Shown here piece after piece: positions 1 to 12,700 of a stretch of 64,000 nt of DNA. A program made the translations under genes and the position numbers. Each line of letters begins with the position of its first letter. Within the stretch, counting starts at the first letter, position 1. The notes below the pieces were generated by a model. That model was not told the DNA's origin. It did not search any database and worked only from the letters and a program-made list of their open reading frames with translations. The stretch is from Daphnia pulex. Its lineage: Eukaryota > Arthropoda > Branchiopoda > Diplostraca > Daphniidae. The stretch lies in contig NC_060019.1 of assembly GCF_021134715.1 (NCBI RefSeq), positions 1,364,001 to 1,428,000 on the forward strand, given 5' to 3'.

Positions 1-103
1 ATCTTTTCTCTTTTTTTTATCTTTTGCGGTGGCGGCCGTTTTACACCTACACACAATGTGTGATGTCTCTTAAATTTCTAGAAAAGGAGAACACATAAAG
101 AAA

Positions 104-115
104 CCCCCCCCCCCC
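104..115. repeat. poly-C run (12 C)
   Basis: An uninterrupted run of 12 cytosines, one of several long C or G homopolymers in the first desert. Confidence 0.9.
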
Positions 116-960
116 TCCACACACGACCGACGTGTAACTTTTTTTCTTTCATTTTCATGACCGACCCCTTAAAAATAATCATTTCTAACCCAAAGGCGCA
201 GGAAAAACGGCGAGTTAATGGGAATGGATGAGTCGTTTTTTAATTTTAATTTTTTCTCTTTTTTTGTTGGAAAAAAAAAATCGGACGCGCAGATTCGTCA
301 CGGATTCTACCCCGAAAAAACGTTTTTATTTTCTTTCTTTCTTTAACCCCCCAGAAAATGATTTCTACTCTTCTAGTGTCCCGGCTGATTAGTGGATAAC
401 AATAAAAAACGCCATCATCAAATTATGAAATTATTAAAAAGGAAAAAAAAGACATTTTTTCCCCCGAGTAGCTTCTATGACGTAATGAGGTGCCGGATTG
501 TTTTTCCTCATAAAAAGAGACTTTTTCCTTTTTATATTTTTATCTTCTCCTAATTCTGGCGGGTGAGGAATTCCAGCGATTCGAAAAATGCGTCAGATTT
601 CACACGCCTTGTCGGCGCTCATAATTTCCGTTTGTTCCATGTTGATTTTCTTTTTTTCTAAAAGGAGGAGAGGGGGGAGGGGAAGGAATATTTGTCGAAT
701 GGGTCAAAGGAGAAAAAGAAGATGAGCCAAATGAGAAAATACCGCGCGCGTCGTTCAATGGCCGACCCGCTCTCACGCAGAGTGAAAGTGCTATAAATTT
801 TCAAATTTATCGACCCGCGGCCTCTACCGTCTCTCTCTCTCTCGGGGTCAGAAGAGCGAAAAAATAAAAATTATACATTATTCCAGCTGGGGGAAAAAAA
901 CGCCCTGCAGCATCCGACCATTCAATCGCAATTTAATACATACGCGCATAATAAAGTATC

Positions 961-976
961 AGAGAGAGAGAGAGAG
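961..976. repeat. (AG)8 microsatellite
   Basis: Perfect AG dinucleotide repeat. A matching CT-rich run lies upstream at about 830-842. Confidence 0.9.
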
Positions 977-2649
977 AAAAAAGGCGTAAGGATATTACAA
1001 ATGTACAGATTCATTCACTCTCCGATTGTTGTGCATCCCTCCTTTTTTTATTATTCAAATATATATTTCCCAGGTAAAATGCGTCATAGTTTTTGCCCAG
1101 GAAATAAAAAGAATCGACTTAAGCCGATTTTGATGTGAAAGGAATTTTTTTCTTTTTCTTCTTATTCTCCCCTTTTCGGTGTTATTACATCACTTAATCC
1201 TCCTCACAAAGAAAAAAAAAATAAAGTCCGTGTCTCTTTTTTTGGGTTATTTTCCAACTGGGAACAACCCCTGGTGGGAAACTGGGAAATCGGCGCATAA
1301 CAAAAAAAAGGATCAAATCGTAACAAAACAAAAACCGGAAAGTAAAAAATAAAAAAAGGAATAAAAAGATTTTTTGGGGGCCACCAATCTATTTAATAGG
1401 GTCCGTTCAAAGGAAAAACCTATTGTGTAGAATAGTAAAAAAGAAAAAAGCCATCGAGAGAGTTGGTCATTTGCTCAAGTTGCTGTGTGCCAATCCAATC
1501 TGGTTGATGAACCGAGACGGACCTCACACACGGAAAGACACTCTACTCGATTGTCCAGTGAGATGCACTGGACGACGACGATGATGATTAACATTCTTCC
1601 ACCTCTTTTTCTTCTTGATTTATATTTTTCTTGGCCGGATCGCACAGATACACAGGTGGCCGTCTTCATTTTCCTACCAAGTAGAACGGAGGTCAACCGG
1701 AGGAAAATTGAGGATCATCCCCACACACACGTTCAATTGAGTTTTCTCTCTTTACTCATTTATTGCAATAAATCATCTGGCAAAAACAACTGAGGGAAGA
1801 AAAAGAGAAAAAAGCGATTGGTTTTTCTTTGGGGGGCCCTTCCATTTGAGGAATGAAATCAAACTAATAGCTTTTGATGCTACACAGCCCGAGGGGTAAA
1901 AGATAAAGAAATCAGGGGGTTCTAGAAAAAGAAAAAGGAAAAAAGGTTTTTCCCTTTTATATTTTTCTTCAGGTAAATATGCGACGGCCCACGGCTAATA
2001 CGAAGGCCGCTTATACTTATGGGCTCTAAAGAGATACAAGACAGACGGACGGACGGAGAAATCTATCGGCCATCTGTTGCACAGCCCGCAACAGCCCAGC
2101 ACACATATACATTCCTGTCCGTCGAGCTGGGGTACGACAGCCGCTTCTCGGAAGGGGAAATCATCGCACAACCAGATCTCCGAAAGAAGAAAAAGATAAA
2201 AACCCCTTTTGCCGGATGGATATCAGCTCTTCCACTCACTCGACGCCAATTAAATCAGTCGAAAATGAGAGACGGACCAAACAAGTGGAGAAAGGAGGCG
2301 GCCGGATGGAACTATTGGCGGCCCAGTCCATTCGTTTTGATTGCGGATCAAAAATAATAAATACAAAAAGGGGGAGATACGTGAAAATCTTTCATTACTT
2401 TAAGTGTATATACCATAAAGTATTGGCGTAGGATCTCGTTATAATCCAGTCAAATCCCATCATTGTGTGGAGGGGGGAGTAAAAGCTTCCGAGAAATCCC
2501 GGAGATCATTTCCGCATTATTTTCTAGATGCGATGCAACAAGAGAGTGCCGGTGGGACGGCAAGTCCCTCTTGATCATAAAAATTGTCTAGTTTCACTTT
2601 ACTTTAAGTGTTTTAAAGTTAAAATAGTTTGGTTTACCCACAGAGAAAA

Positions 2650-3740
2650 TTGTGAGGTACAAAACCAGGACTGATCTGCAGTCGTTCAACAAAAGATTTA
2701 TATAAAAATGAACTCTAACTGAGTCAACTCAACGGCCTAGCTCAGGAATAATTGTAATTCGTGCCATGTCACGATTTACAATCAACGCCACCAAATAGTC
2801 CAAAAGGCAAGAATAGAAACTGGCATATGTCCTACCTTAAAGCCTGGGAAATACAGCCAGGCTTCCACAAGTGTTCCATATGCTGAAGAGTTGAATCCAC
2901 CATCCATCAAACAGGATGCTGTTTATCTAAACAAAAAATCAAAAATGGGTTACGAAAAAGATTTTGACAGAAACATTAAGGATGAGAAACAGTTGAAAAT
3001 GGGATAGTGGGTAAACCTTAATTATTAATAAACAGGAGATAATTTAAGGTGTCCATATGTAATGCACTGCACTTATGCAAGTCATGTATCATTAAAATAT
3101 CTGTAGCAGGTCACAGGTTAACAAAAGTTAACGAAAATTATTATTACCCAAGTGATGATGTTGAGATTGTTGGTGATGACAGGTCAACACCAGCCAAATC
3201 CAAACTGGTGCATATCTTGTGGTAGTGGTTGTGATGACTGGCTCAGGTCTCAAATCTGCAAAAAAAAAGGAAAGGGTTACATAGTGCACACATAATGCCA
3301 TACATCAACATGGGTCTAACATGATATTAAGGCTATTCAGGCACCAACATTTCACCTCACAAACTTTAAGCATGTTTAACTGTTCACTTTAGGCTTTCAT
3401 AATCATTCTATTGGGATTCTTAGTTTTATTCACCTTCTTAAAACAGCATGGTGATTAATAACTCACTTTTTCGACAACTATGAAAGACAAAGACCAAAGC
3501 AGACGACACTAATATTCTAATTAGCTAGTTTAAGATATCGATAGAAATTAAAAATCGAATCCGATTAATTTAGCATTAACCAGTTCGTAACAACAAGTTT
3601 TTACTTAAACCCTCTACCACTCTCGAGAAAACACTATAAGTAAAAATTTGCATTTAACCCACAGAACATTTGTAAACTTTTAGACCGGAAACCCGTCACA
3701 CAAAACAACAGTCACCCAGGAGCCTGGGGAATTAAAAAAA
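2650..3740. other. non-repetitive island with exon-like segments (uncertain)
   Basis: This stretch lacks the microsatellites of its surroundings. On the - strand a segment ending at a good donor (AAG then GTAGGA, donor near 2836) reads as an open frame containing DGGFNSSAYGTLVEAWLYF. A second segment follows a strong acceptor (a long T run then GCAG, near 3260) and reads LRPEPVITTTTTRYAPVW. On the + strand about 2740-3008 is also open without an ATG. The two - strand segments could be exons of a small gene or a non-coding transcript. I recognise no family and cannot join them into a complete gene. Confidence 0.2.
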
Positions 3741-5220
3741 AAATTCTATATTAAATGTTTTATAAAATATGTTTATAGTCTCTGGAGAAACTCGAATCGA
3801 TCCTCCACTGATTTTTCCCTTTGCAAAGAAGAGAAAGAGCCGGGCCGGCCGTATACTTTGATACAATTTATTCGACGATAGATGAGAGAGAGAGAGTCGA
3901 GGGGTGCGTGTTAGTAGTGTGTCCTGCCCATCTGTTCATTTTCAATATAAACAGCCGGAATAGTCTAGTGTGCCGGGCATCGGGGGGAAGGAAAGATATA
4001 GAAGCAGCAGCAGCTCCATCATCGTATCTCTTTTGATATTGAAAAGAAATCTGTGCATCCAACCTAAGTGCATCCAATATTAAGGAGAAAGAAGAAGAAA
4101 ATTCCCGTTCAACGGGAGGTATAGAACGACGACGTACATTATTAGATAATAAATCCAGGAAATCAAAGTAGAGAGAGAGCTAGACGGTACATATAACATC
4201 GTTAGGCCGTCTATTCAGACTCTCTCAAACATCCTGTCGACCTGCTTTTCTTGTGTTAACTTTGTCCTGGAAACAAATTTCCAGGAAAAAAAATTCACGA
4301 CGAAAATTTTGATGATATCCGCAACCATCAGGATAATGTGCGTACAAGACGTATAAAACTATACGAGATAAACGCTTATATAACTTTTGCTTTTTGGTTT
4401 GTTTCACGCCGATATAACAATGGAACACGCTGATGACGGTCGACAAAGGGCAATCGACCGACCGTTTAGATTGGGATATAATAGGAGACGGACTTGTTTG
4501 ACTATATCCTGGCCGGCCCTCAGCCGTGTCGAAATCCATTGGAAATGTTTCGATCCACTCGCCTATAATACACACACAGCACACGAATAGTTCCATTCTT
4601 CTTTTGATATCCCAAGACAAATTCGTCCCCCCGATGGATTTGTCCGTCACGGACACCCAAAAAAGTAAAAACCCAAAATCTTTTTTCTTTTCTCCCGACA
4701 CATGACGTCATTATTATACACACACCAGACTTTATAGTTTACTAGTTGGATAAAGAAGAGAGAGATATCATTCATACGGAGAGCCGACAGCCAGCAGCAG
4801 CAGCCAATTTCCCCGCCGGATTCAAACCAAAAATAAAAATAAAAAATAATTCTTGCGTGTGCAAAAGAGTTTTTGATGCGTGTGTGTGGTCCTTTTTTTT
4901 CCCTTTAAGCCCGACCTGATTTTTGTTCAAGAAATAAGAAAGAAAATATTTTTTTATTCCTCTCAATCGAGTCCGACGGGGGCCGGCCCCACACGGTGCG
5001 CACCGTATAATCATATATATCCTCCTCCTCATCCTCCTCCCAAAAGTGAACGCACAAGAACAAGAAGAAGAACTAGCAGCAGCAGCATATGCTTCTGGCC
5101 CGGCGTTTGGCCACACGTGACCACTCACGTCGCGCCGCATTTAATAGACACGATGATTATGGAAGGAAGAAGAAGAAGAAGCCAAAAGGAAGAAGGAGAT
5201 GATGATAATAATGCTGGCCC

Positions 5221-5240
5221 TGGCTGGCTGGCTGGCTGGC
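5221..5240. repeat. (TGGC)5 tetranucleotide repeat
   Basis: Five perfect TGGC units in tandem, followed by a CAGCAG and TAATAA-rich stretch. Confidence 0.9.
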
Positions 5241-5328
5241 CCCAGCAGTCGTAATAATAATAATAAGTGTATATACGAGGGCTATAACATCTCATCAACG
5301 CCGGGTCCAGCCTCGACCTTTTAGACTT

Positions 5329-5372
5329 TTTCTTCTTCTTCTTCTTCTGCCCATAAGAAGAAGAAGAAGAAG
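5329..5372. repeat. inverted TTC/GAA repeat (hairpin-capable)
   Basis: A run of about six TTC units is followed after a short spacer (TGCCCAT) by about six AAG units on the same strand. The two arms are reverse complements, so the segment can fold as a hairpin. Separately, the GAA/TTC composition can form triplex DNA. Confidence 0.8.
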
Positions 5373-8300
5373 CCACTGGGCAGCAGCTCTGCATATCTCT
5401 CCTGGGCGCCCGGCGGAGATAATACACGCTCCCGCTGCCGGCCAGGGAGGAGAATATATAATAAATGATAATCAATGCTCCTATATACTTCTCTACTGTC
5501 CGTGCATAGCCGAAAAGAAGATATACAAGACGGGCCCTTTTACAAGAAAAACGGAGTTACCAATAGTCCGGCATTCCTCCGCTTATTATCATTAGAGAGA
5601 GGCCTCAAAAAGTCGATAAATAAAATGTATGATAGATCCTGATGCTGGCCAAAAAAATAAACAACTGGGTTGGAAGGAAGAAACAATGTCCAACCAGATC
5701 CTGACCTATTCCTGTGCTGGCTCCGAGGGCCTATTGACGCACAAATACACACAGCCAACTTGATTTCCATCTACGCCAGCACCCATCGGGGTTATCGAGT
5801 CCAATTGCGTTAAAAAGAATCAACCGTCGGCCGTCCAACAACAAAAGCCAAGTCGGACGAAAGTTGCGTGTCGTCGCCCATGGCGTCCGTCCGTCGTGTG
5901 AGGACCGAAACCCGCCGAAACCCAATAAAAACTTTTCTTCTTAAGTTCTTTTAACTTTTTTCTTATTTTCAAAAGGAAATGAATAGGAGAGGGGGGGAGA
6001 GTTGCGGTCGGGACTCGCTTCCTCTTATTGATTCCCTTCCCCCAACAATGAAACGATCCCCCCTGCAGCCCCCAACTCTCCACCGGTCCACCCAAAAAAA
6101 AGTTTTAAAACGGGGGGATGAAAAATGACCGGCAATCGGAACTGGTTAGACATAGGGGAGGGATAGAGTCAAAAGTTGAAAAGAAGAAGAAGAACATTGA
6201 GGTGTAATTAAGAGCAATATGAGGAGGGAGGAAGTGGACATCCAGCCGGAGGGATTAATACAAGTGAGCTGGGCTTGTATAGAACTCTCCTGCTGTGTCT
6301 AGTTCGCGTGGCATATCATTTCTTTGATACACAACATATGAAAATGTCACAAAAGACAACCGGAAGTTGTGTACACATGACACACGTACACATATCTTTT
6401 ATTGACACGTATATAACCTCTCCCAGTCCGGATTCTTCCGGGTTGGCGGGTTGGCCGGCATTTTTTCTTATATTTTCGATAAAAATTTAGTTTGTTTGTT
6501 TCTGGGTGACTTCTAGGAATTCTTGGTGGGAGGGATATGGTGAGCCATTGCTCACATTTTGTCCTCCTCCCAACAATAAGGGGGAGGATGGGAAAACAAT
6601 GTCAAGCGTGAAATCGGCGGACACACAAGACACACAAACACAAAAAAACCAAATCTCCTCCTCCTCCTCCCTTGGAGCTAGATAGACGGATGGCCGCCAC
6701 CACCACATCGCCGGAATCTTTTTTTCTCTCTCATCGAGCGATAACCATCCGAGCAACGACCCCCCCCCTCCCACAAAAAAAAGGGATGATACCAAATATC
6801 AAGATGGTTATTTCTTCAACTTGAATTATTTCACCTCCTTATCTCATGTTCTTTTGACTATAGGCTCGCCCCTGTACCTCCCCCCTCCATCGACCTATTA
6901 GTGACAATATTGGGACGTTTCAACCGGAATCATTTGATGAAATCCATCCGCCAGAAACCCACTTGTGTTTGGTGGGCCACATTCCGCACAAACTCGAAAT
7001 CGATCTAATCCCCTTAATAGATTATAAGCTATAGTTAAATTTAAATATAAGAACTTGAACTACTTTGGGTGAATGACGTCACTAAAATCCGAAAAATAGA
7101 CAAAAATGGAGAAAAAAACAATTCGGCAAATAGAAAAAGGGGAATAAAGAAAAATAATAATGGCGAGACCAATGGATGACTACGGCACACGCCCTTGAAA
7201 GGGCGTGGCATTCATTGAAAAGGCGGCCGCTATATTCCCTGTGTCTAGCGGAACCAATTTCCATCCAACAAAAGTCAAAGAAAATAGAAAAAGGACGACA
7301 AGGTACTACTACATTCGATACATCATATAGAGACATATATATTATCCATCTGCAAGAAGTGGAACCAGATCCGGGCGAATTGGATATAAATGAAAAAGGA
7401 TCGATTCGTTCCGGACGCACACAAATCTAGTCCAAGAGTGGAGAAGGGGGTCCCAACTTTTATTTGATTGGCAATTGCGATCGATGGCGAGCGGATTCCA
7501 TTTCATTTGCTCGCCGTTGTTTCTCCCGTTGCTGCTCTTCTTCTTTCCTCTCCCAAATGAAAAGATACAAGACCCAGCGAGTTGTCTGTCTGTCTGTCTG
7601 TCTCCATGTGCAACAGGTTTCTTTCATTTCTTACCGACTTATCATTTCTAGAAAATCAGACGAAGAAACTAACCGCACACACAGACACACACCGACTAAC
7701 CGGTAACAACATTTTCGGTCTACAGGCTCTTAAAGCAGCCGACAATAAAAGGTCAACAAAGTCTTAGTATATCTTTCGAGACGGCCCCATTCTTTCGATT
7801 CCCAATCCATCACAAAAGAAACTAAAACAGAAAATCCAAAAACAAATCGACAAAAAACCGGAATTTTATTTTTGTTTTCTTATCCACGACAATTGTCACA
7901 ACGTCAACTCAAATCAATTTCGCGAGCCGGAGGAGAAACAAGCCGGAGGTTTTATTTTTTCTCTTTCAGATTTTTTGTGTTGTGTTGCACGACGCTCCCG
8001 TGACTTTGTCATTGTCCTGCGTGAATTGTCTGAGAACTGCGAGCTGAGGAGACCCAAATGGAATGCGACACGATCGACGTCTTTGGCCTTTTGTCGCGCT
8101 GGATAGTCGCGTCATTGTTGCCCTTAACGAGACGCGAGACCCCCCAAAAAAAACAACTTGGCTGCCCGGATGTGTATACGTTTAAATGAACGAGGGGTCG
8201 TGATTGAGCACCGCCAAAAATACCCAAAAAATAAAAATTCTCATTTGATTAACAAAATTAAAATCAAACGACGCCAATGGCAGAGATGGATCGACAGTTT

Positions 8301-8757
8301 GGTTCAATATCTTTTCCACCCATGTGTGTGTGACTGGTGCTGGAGGACATTGTGAATGGAGATGATTGTGTAATGTAAAACGACCGCTCATCGTGTCTCC
8401 CGTTTGGTCCGTCGTTTACATTTAAACGATCTTTCGTGATGCGCCCAGTCAAATATAAGTCGAATAGGTGGGTCCCACAGCGAGAAAGACAAGCCCTGGC
8501 TTTTTTCTTGTAAAATATAAAAGAACGTTCAGATAAATCAGCGAGTTCAAATACTCGAAAGAAAAAAAAAAGGAATTGGAAAGATTTATACGAGAGATAA
8601 GAGAGTTCATTATGAAAGAAGAAAAGAAGGATGGGAAAAATAAAATAAAATACATTTTTCTTTTTACAACTTTTCTGAAATCCCTTCCTTTTCTTCCTTG
8701 ATTATTTATCTACTAACTTTTTTTAAAAAAAAGAGTATATTATATAGACAGTCAGTT

Positions 8758-8773
8758 TATATATATATATATA
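8758..8773. repeat. (TA)8 microsatellite
   Basis: Perfect TA repeat within an AT-rich stretch. Confidence 0.9.
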
Positions 8774-9712
8774 CGGCCACGTCCCGCTTTGCATGGCAGT
8801 GGCTGGTCGTGACAAACGACTTTTCCAGCTCAGCTGGAACTTTTTTTCTTATCTGAAAGGGGAGGAAGAAAAATAAAATAACATTAAAGAAAATAATTTC
8901 CAACGTCTGCTGGAATATTTTTTCTATCCTTTTGAGAACATTCCGGGATCGGCTTTATTTTTTCTTTTCTTATCTTTTTTTTTGTCCTTAACAAAATTCC
9001 TATTAATCAATATCGTCATTTGGACTCTTCTTTTTAAGGAACATATCCGCATTTGACCCATCGCGGGAAAATATGTCTCTCACGCGGTCAAAGAAATACG
9101 AGAAACAGCAGGTGTTATTTTCATCAGTTTTAAAAAAGAAAAAGAAGAAGTACAAGAGACGTAAACGTACGGTACAATCACGCAGTCACAAACTCATTAG
9201 GCCTTTCTTCACGGCCGTGCTCATTTTTTCTGTGATCTGTTCCGACACGCAAACGGCCGTGAAAAATTCCCGACACATTTAAAAAAATTTCTTTTGCTGG
9301 TCATCTTTTTTAAAAAATCAAAATTTTTAAAAATGTTTTCACCGCCGTCAATTTCTGTGTGTCGTCCCGACGGCGCCGACCTCGCGTGTCGACGACATTC
9401 CAACACACACACAAACCCCCAAAAATTCTTTTCGAGAAAATTGGAATATGGGAGGGTAAAGAAGAAACAGAAAATTGCAGTCGATCACGGCGACCAAGAG
9501 AGAGAAAAAAGTTAAAAAACCGCACACGAAGTAACACGCGATTTCAGAAAAGAAAAACGGTGAAAATCACGAAACTTTCCCGACAATAACCCAAAGCGAA
9601 AAATAAAATAAAATAAAAGAGCTTCGAACGCAATCGATCGGCAACCGGATTCGATTGGACTTGACCACTTTTGCACGAAGAATAAGAGTTGAAAGGTGAA
9701 CGACCAAAAGAG

Positions 9713-9736
9713 TTTTTTTTGGGGGGGGGGGGGGGG
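9713..9736. repeat. T8-G16 homopolymer junction
   Basis: Eight T residues run directly into sixteen G residues. A long G homopolymer is rare in this window. It could form quadruplex structures and is also a place where read or assembly length errors are likely. Confidence 0.9.
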
Positions 9737-12700
9737 AGAGCTGGCGGGAGTGAAAAAGACGAATGATTTTCGCGTGAAAAACACGAAACGAGATAACAGA
9801 CCAATTTCTTGTTTCTTTTCCTTTTTCGCATCATCAATCCTAACCGAAAAACCAAATAAAAAGTTCACCTTTTTCTTTCTTTCTTTTTTACCTTGTCGTC
9901 CAGGGCATTACACCTTTTTTTTTATTTTTCCCGGTTGTTGTTGTTGTTGTTACACCAAAGGGTTTCCTCCACTTCTTGTGGGCTGCTGCTGCTTCACATC
10001 CTTGGACGATAAATCTCCGCGCCCAATGGCCCCTCAAACTATTCCCCGTTACTTTTTTATCCACGAGATCCTTTTTATTTTTCTTTGGGTTGGAACGAGG
10101 TCAAAAGTGTCTCCTGGTCGTCGTCGTTGTTGTTGTTGTACATGTCAAAAAAAAGTTCTACCCACTGCCGGTGCTGTGTGTGTGTGTGTGGAAACGGTTA
10201 GACGGGCGGTGGAAAATGGACGACGATTGTGATCGATTCACACCTTGAGGAGAGAAACGACCGAGTGTCTTTTTGATTCTTTTCACGCAGATGCGGCAAT
10301 GTACAACACGTGACCCCCCGTCGACCTGACAAGACTCTCCTCCATCTCTCTCCTACATAGTAACAAATCCGCCGGCCAACAACAAACCGAGAAAAAAATT
10401 ACATCCGCACAGCTCTCTACTCTGTGATGGTGGGGCCATTGAATTTTTCTCATCGCAATAATAATCGGAATAATAACAAGTCGAGGAGATTTGTCATCGT
10501 CGCCCGTTTTGAATAATCTTCTTCTTCTTCTTCGTTCAATGTCCGAGATTACAACAACAACAACAACATTTTCCTGTGTGTGTGTGGGTTTGCACAGTAA
10601 AGCACAAATTCCTTTTTTATTTTTTTGCTCTGACTAGACATAGACAATTCCGCCGGAAGGCTCGAAAAGGAGTTCACGGACCCCGAAAGAAGAAGAACCA
10701 AATGGAAATGTACTGGTAAAAAAGTGGGCCACAAAATATTAACTTGGCTTTTAACTGTACTTGATTCTAAATGAATCCTAATTTTTGAAAATAGACAAAA
10801 ATACCAAAAGGCAGACCAAAGTAAGCTGAGCTTAAGTAAGTTTAAGTAGCTTAAAACATGACAATCAACTGAGTTCGTATTCAAGTTTTAACCACCAACT
10901 TTTGCTGTTTAAAATGACAATGAAATGGAAATATAGATGAAATAGATTGGAATAGAACACATAAAAAAATTTAATCTAAGTCAATTGCGAGTTGCTATTT
11001 AGTACTTTTCCCAGAAATTGTTCTTTTCCACCGATAAATACAAAAGTTGATTGATCCCGTTGACGTCAGCAGCAGCAGCAGCCAGCAGGTGAGCGAAAAG
11101 AATAATTTAATCATTTCCTTTGGCAACTTTGAAAAACCCTCCACCGGAATCGTTTGATTGCCAACGAGAGAGAACCGTATGATTTTTCTCTTCTCTTTGG
11201 TTTATAAAATATTAACTAAACGATTCCCCCCTTCAAAAATAAAAGTTGATTTCCTCAATACGAGCTTTTCTCTCTTTTCTCGACACGTGAGTTATGCCCC
11301 AATCGTAAAGAAAAACTTTTCTTTTCCTTCTAGTTTACAGAGAAAGAAAAAAAGAGGTGAGACTGTTATATGTTACAGCGGGCTCCGAGTGAGAGAGAGG
11401 AGTAGCTTATAGGCTTATATATACGTACAAGTTGTTGCCAGTAGTACTACAACATGGAGGGACTAGACTACTAGAGATCTATTATATATAATATACTAGG
11501 AAGATTTTATTAAGGAGCAACCAGCCAGCCCTTTTTTTTTTCTTTTCGGCTGGGCAGCTGTGGGCATCTTATTTTTTGGGGGCTCTCCTCAAAAGCTATT
11601 TGGCTTGGCTGCTGCGAGCTGTCAGATGGCCAACGGGCCCCCAAAGGTACAAAAAAGAAAAGAAAGATAAAAGGGGCCAGTTCGATCCACAGAGATCCAA
11701 AACATCTACATCCCCACAATCCAAGCAGTTATTACCATTTTATATAGTCGTGTATAAATATAAATCTATATGGCAAGAGAGAGAAGAGAAAAAGAGAATG
11801 AAAGAATTTCAGGGCTGTCGTAAATCACTGTCCATTTCGCTTTGGATTGGAAGAGTACTCCGTCGGGATTGGCCCCCCTCATTGGCCCCCAAAAAATACA
11901 ATTCCATATCCCCCCTCATTTTTTTTCAAATTTGAGGGCCCTCACAAAATAAATTGATGAAAGTACACACAACAACAACGGCTGTGTTTGTAATAAATCG
12001 CAAGCGTTTCAAATATTTTCCCTTTTTTTATTTTGTTGTGTATGTCGGCGTACCGGTACCGGTTTTTTTTATTTAAACCCCCTCAAATAAAAAAATGAAA
12101 ATATTTTCTGTCGGTTCCGAGTCGGTTTCACGCTCCGTCGAATCCCATCAGCGCCCAACCAAACCAAAGAAGAAGAAGAAGAACCTTATTGTTCCACAAA
12201 TTTCCTATTATAAATCATCCGCCGAGTGTACAGGACATACGCCGGGCGGCACGGAGCTAAAAGAGAACAAGATGTACGTACCCGCACCGAAAACTTCCAT
12301 TCCGCTATTGATACCCTAAAAGAAGAATGAATATAAATATTATAGCTATAGCTTCATTTTGCTCTTCATCTTCTATTCTGTTTGTTCAGAAAAAGAAAAA
12401 AATCTGTTTTACTTTTTCCACCTTTAGTTCTTCTTCTTCTTCCAGTCGCCGGACCCACGTCAAAACGGACCAATTTAAGTGAATGAACAATTCCTTTCCT
12501 ATTCGCTGAAGAAAATGAAATTTCTCTACTCCGCTCTACTCCGCTCTGCTCCGGAGGTAGAAGGAAAAATGTTGAAACAAGATGACATCGTCTGTCAGCG
12601 GCCCTCCCCATTTCACCCTCCCTTCCATCAACAGCGAACCGTTACAACAAAAAGAAAAAGATGGAAAATGATTGGAATTGCATTGGATGGCGCGTGGAAT

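Noticed and set aside
4225..4701. 158-codon - strand open frame
   Set aside because: No recognisable feature, and another frame overlaps it. Treated as chance in an AT-poor stretch.
9696..10232. 178-codon + strand open frame
   Set aside because: Runs through the G16 homopolymer and GTT/TGC repeats. Glycine and cysteine runs indicate low-complexity DNA, not a protein.
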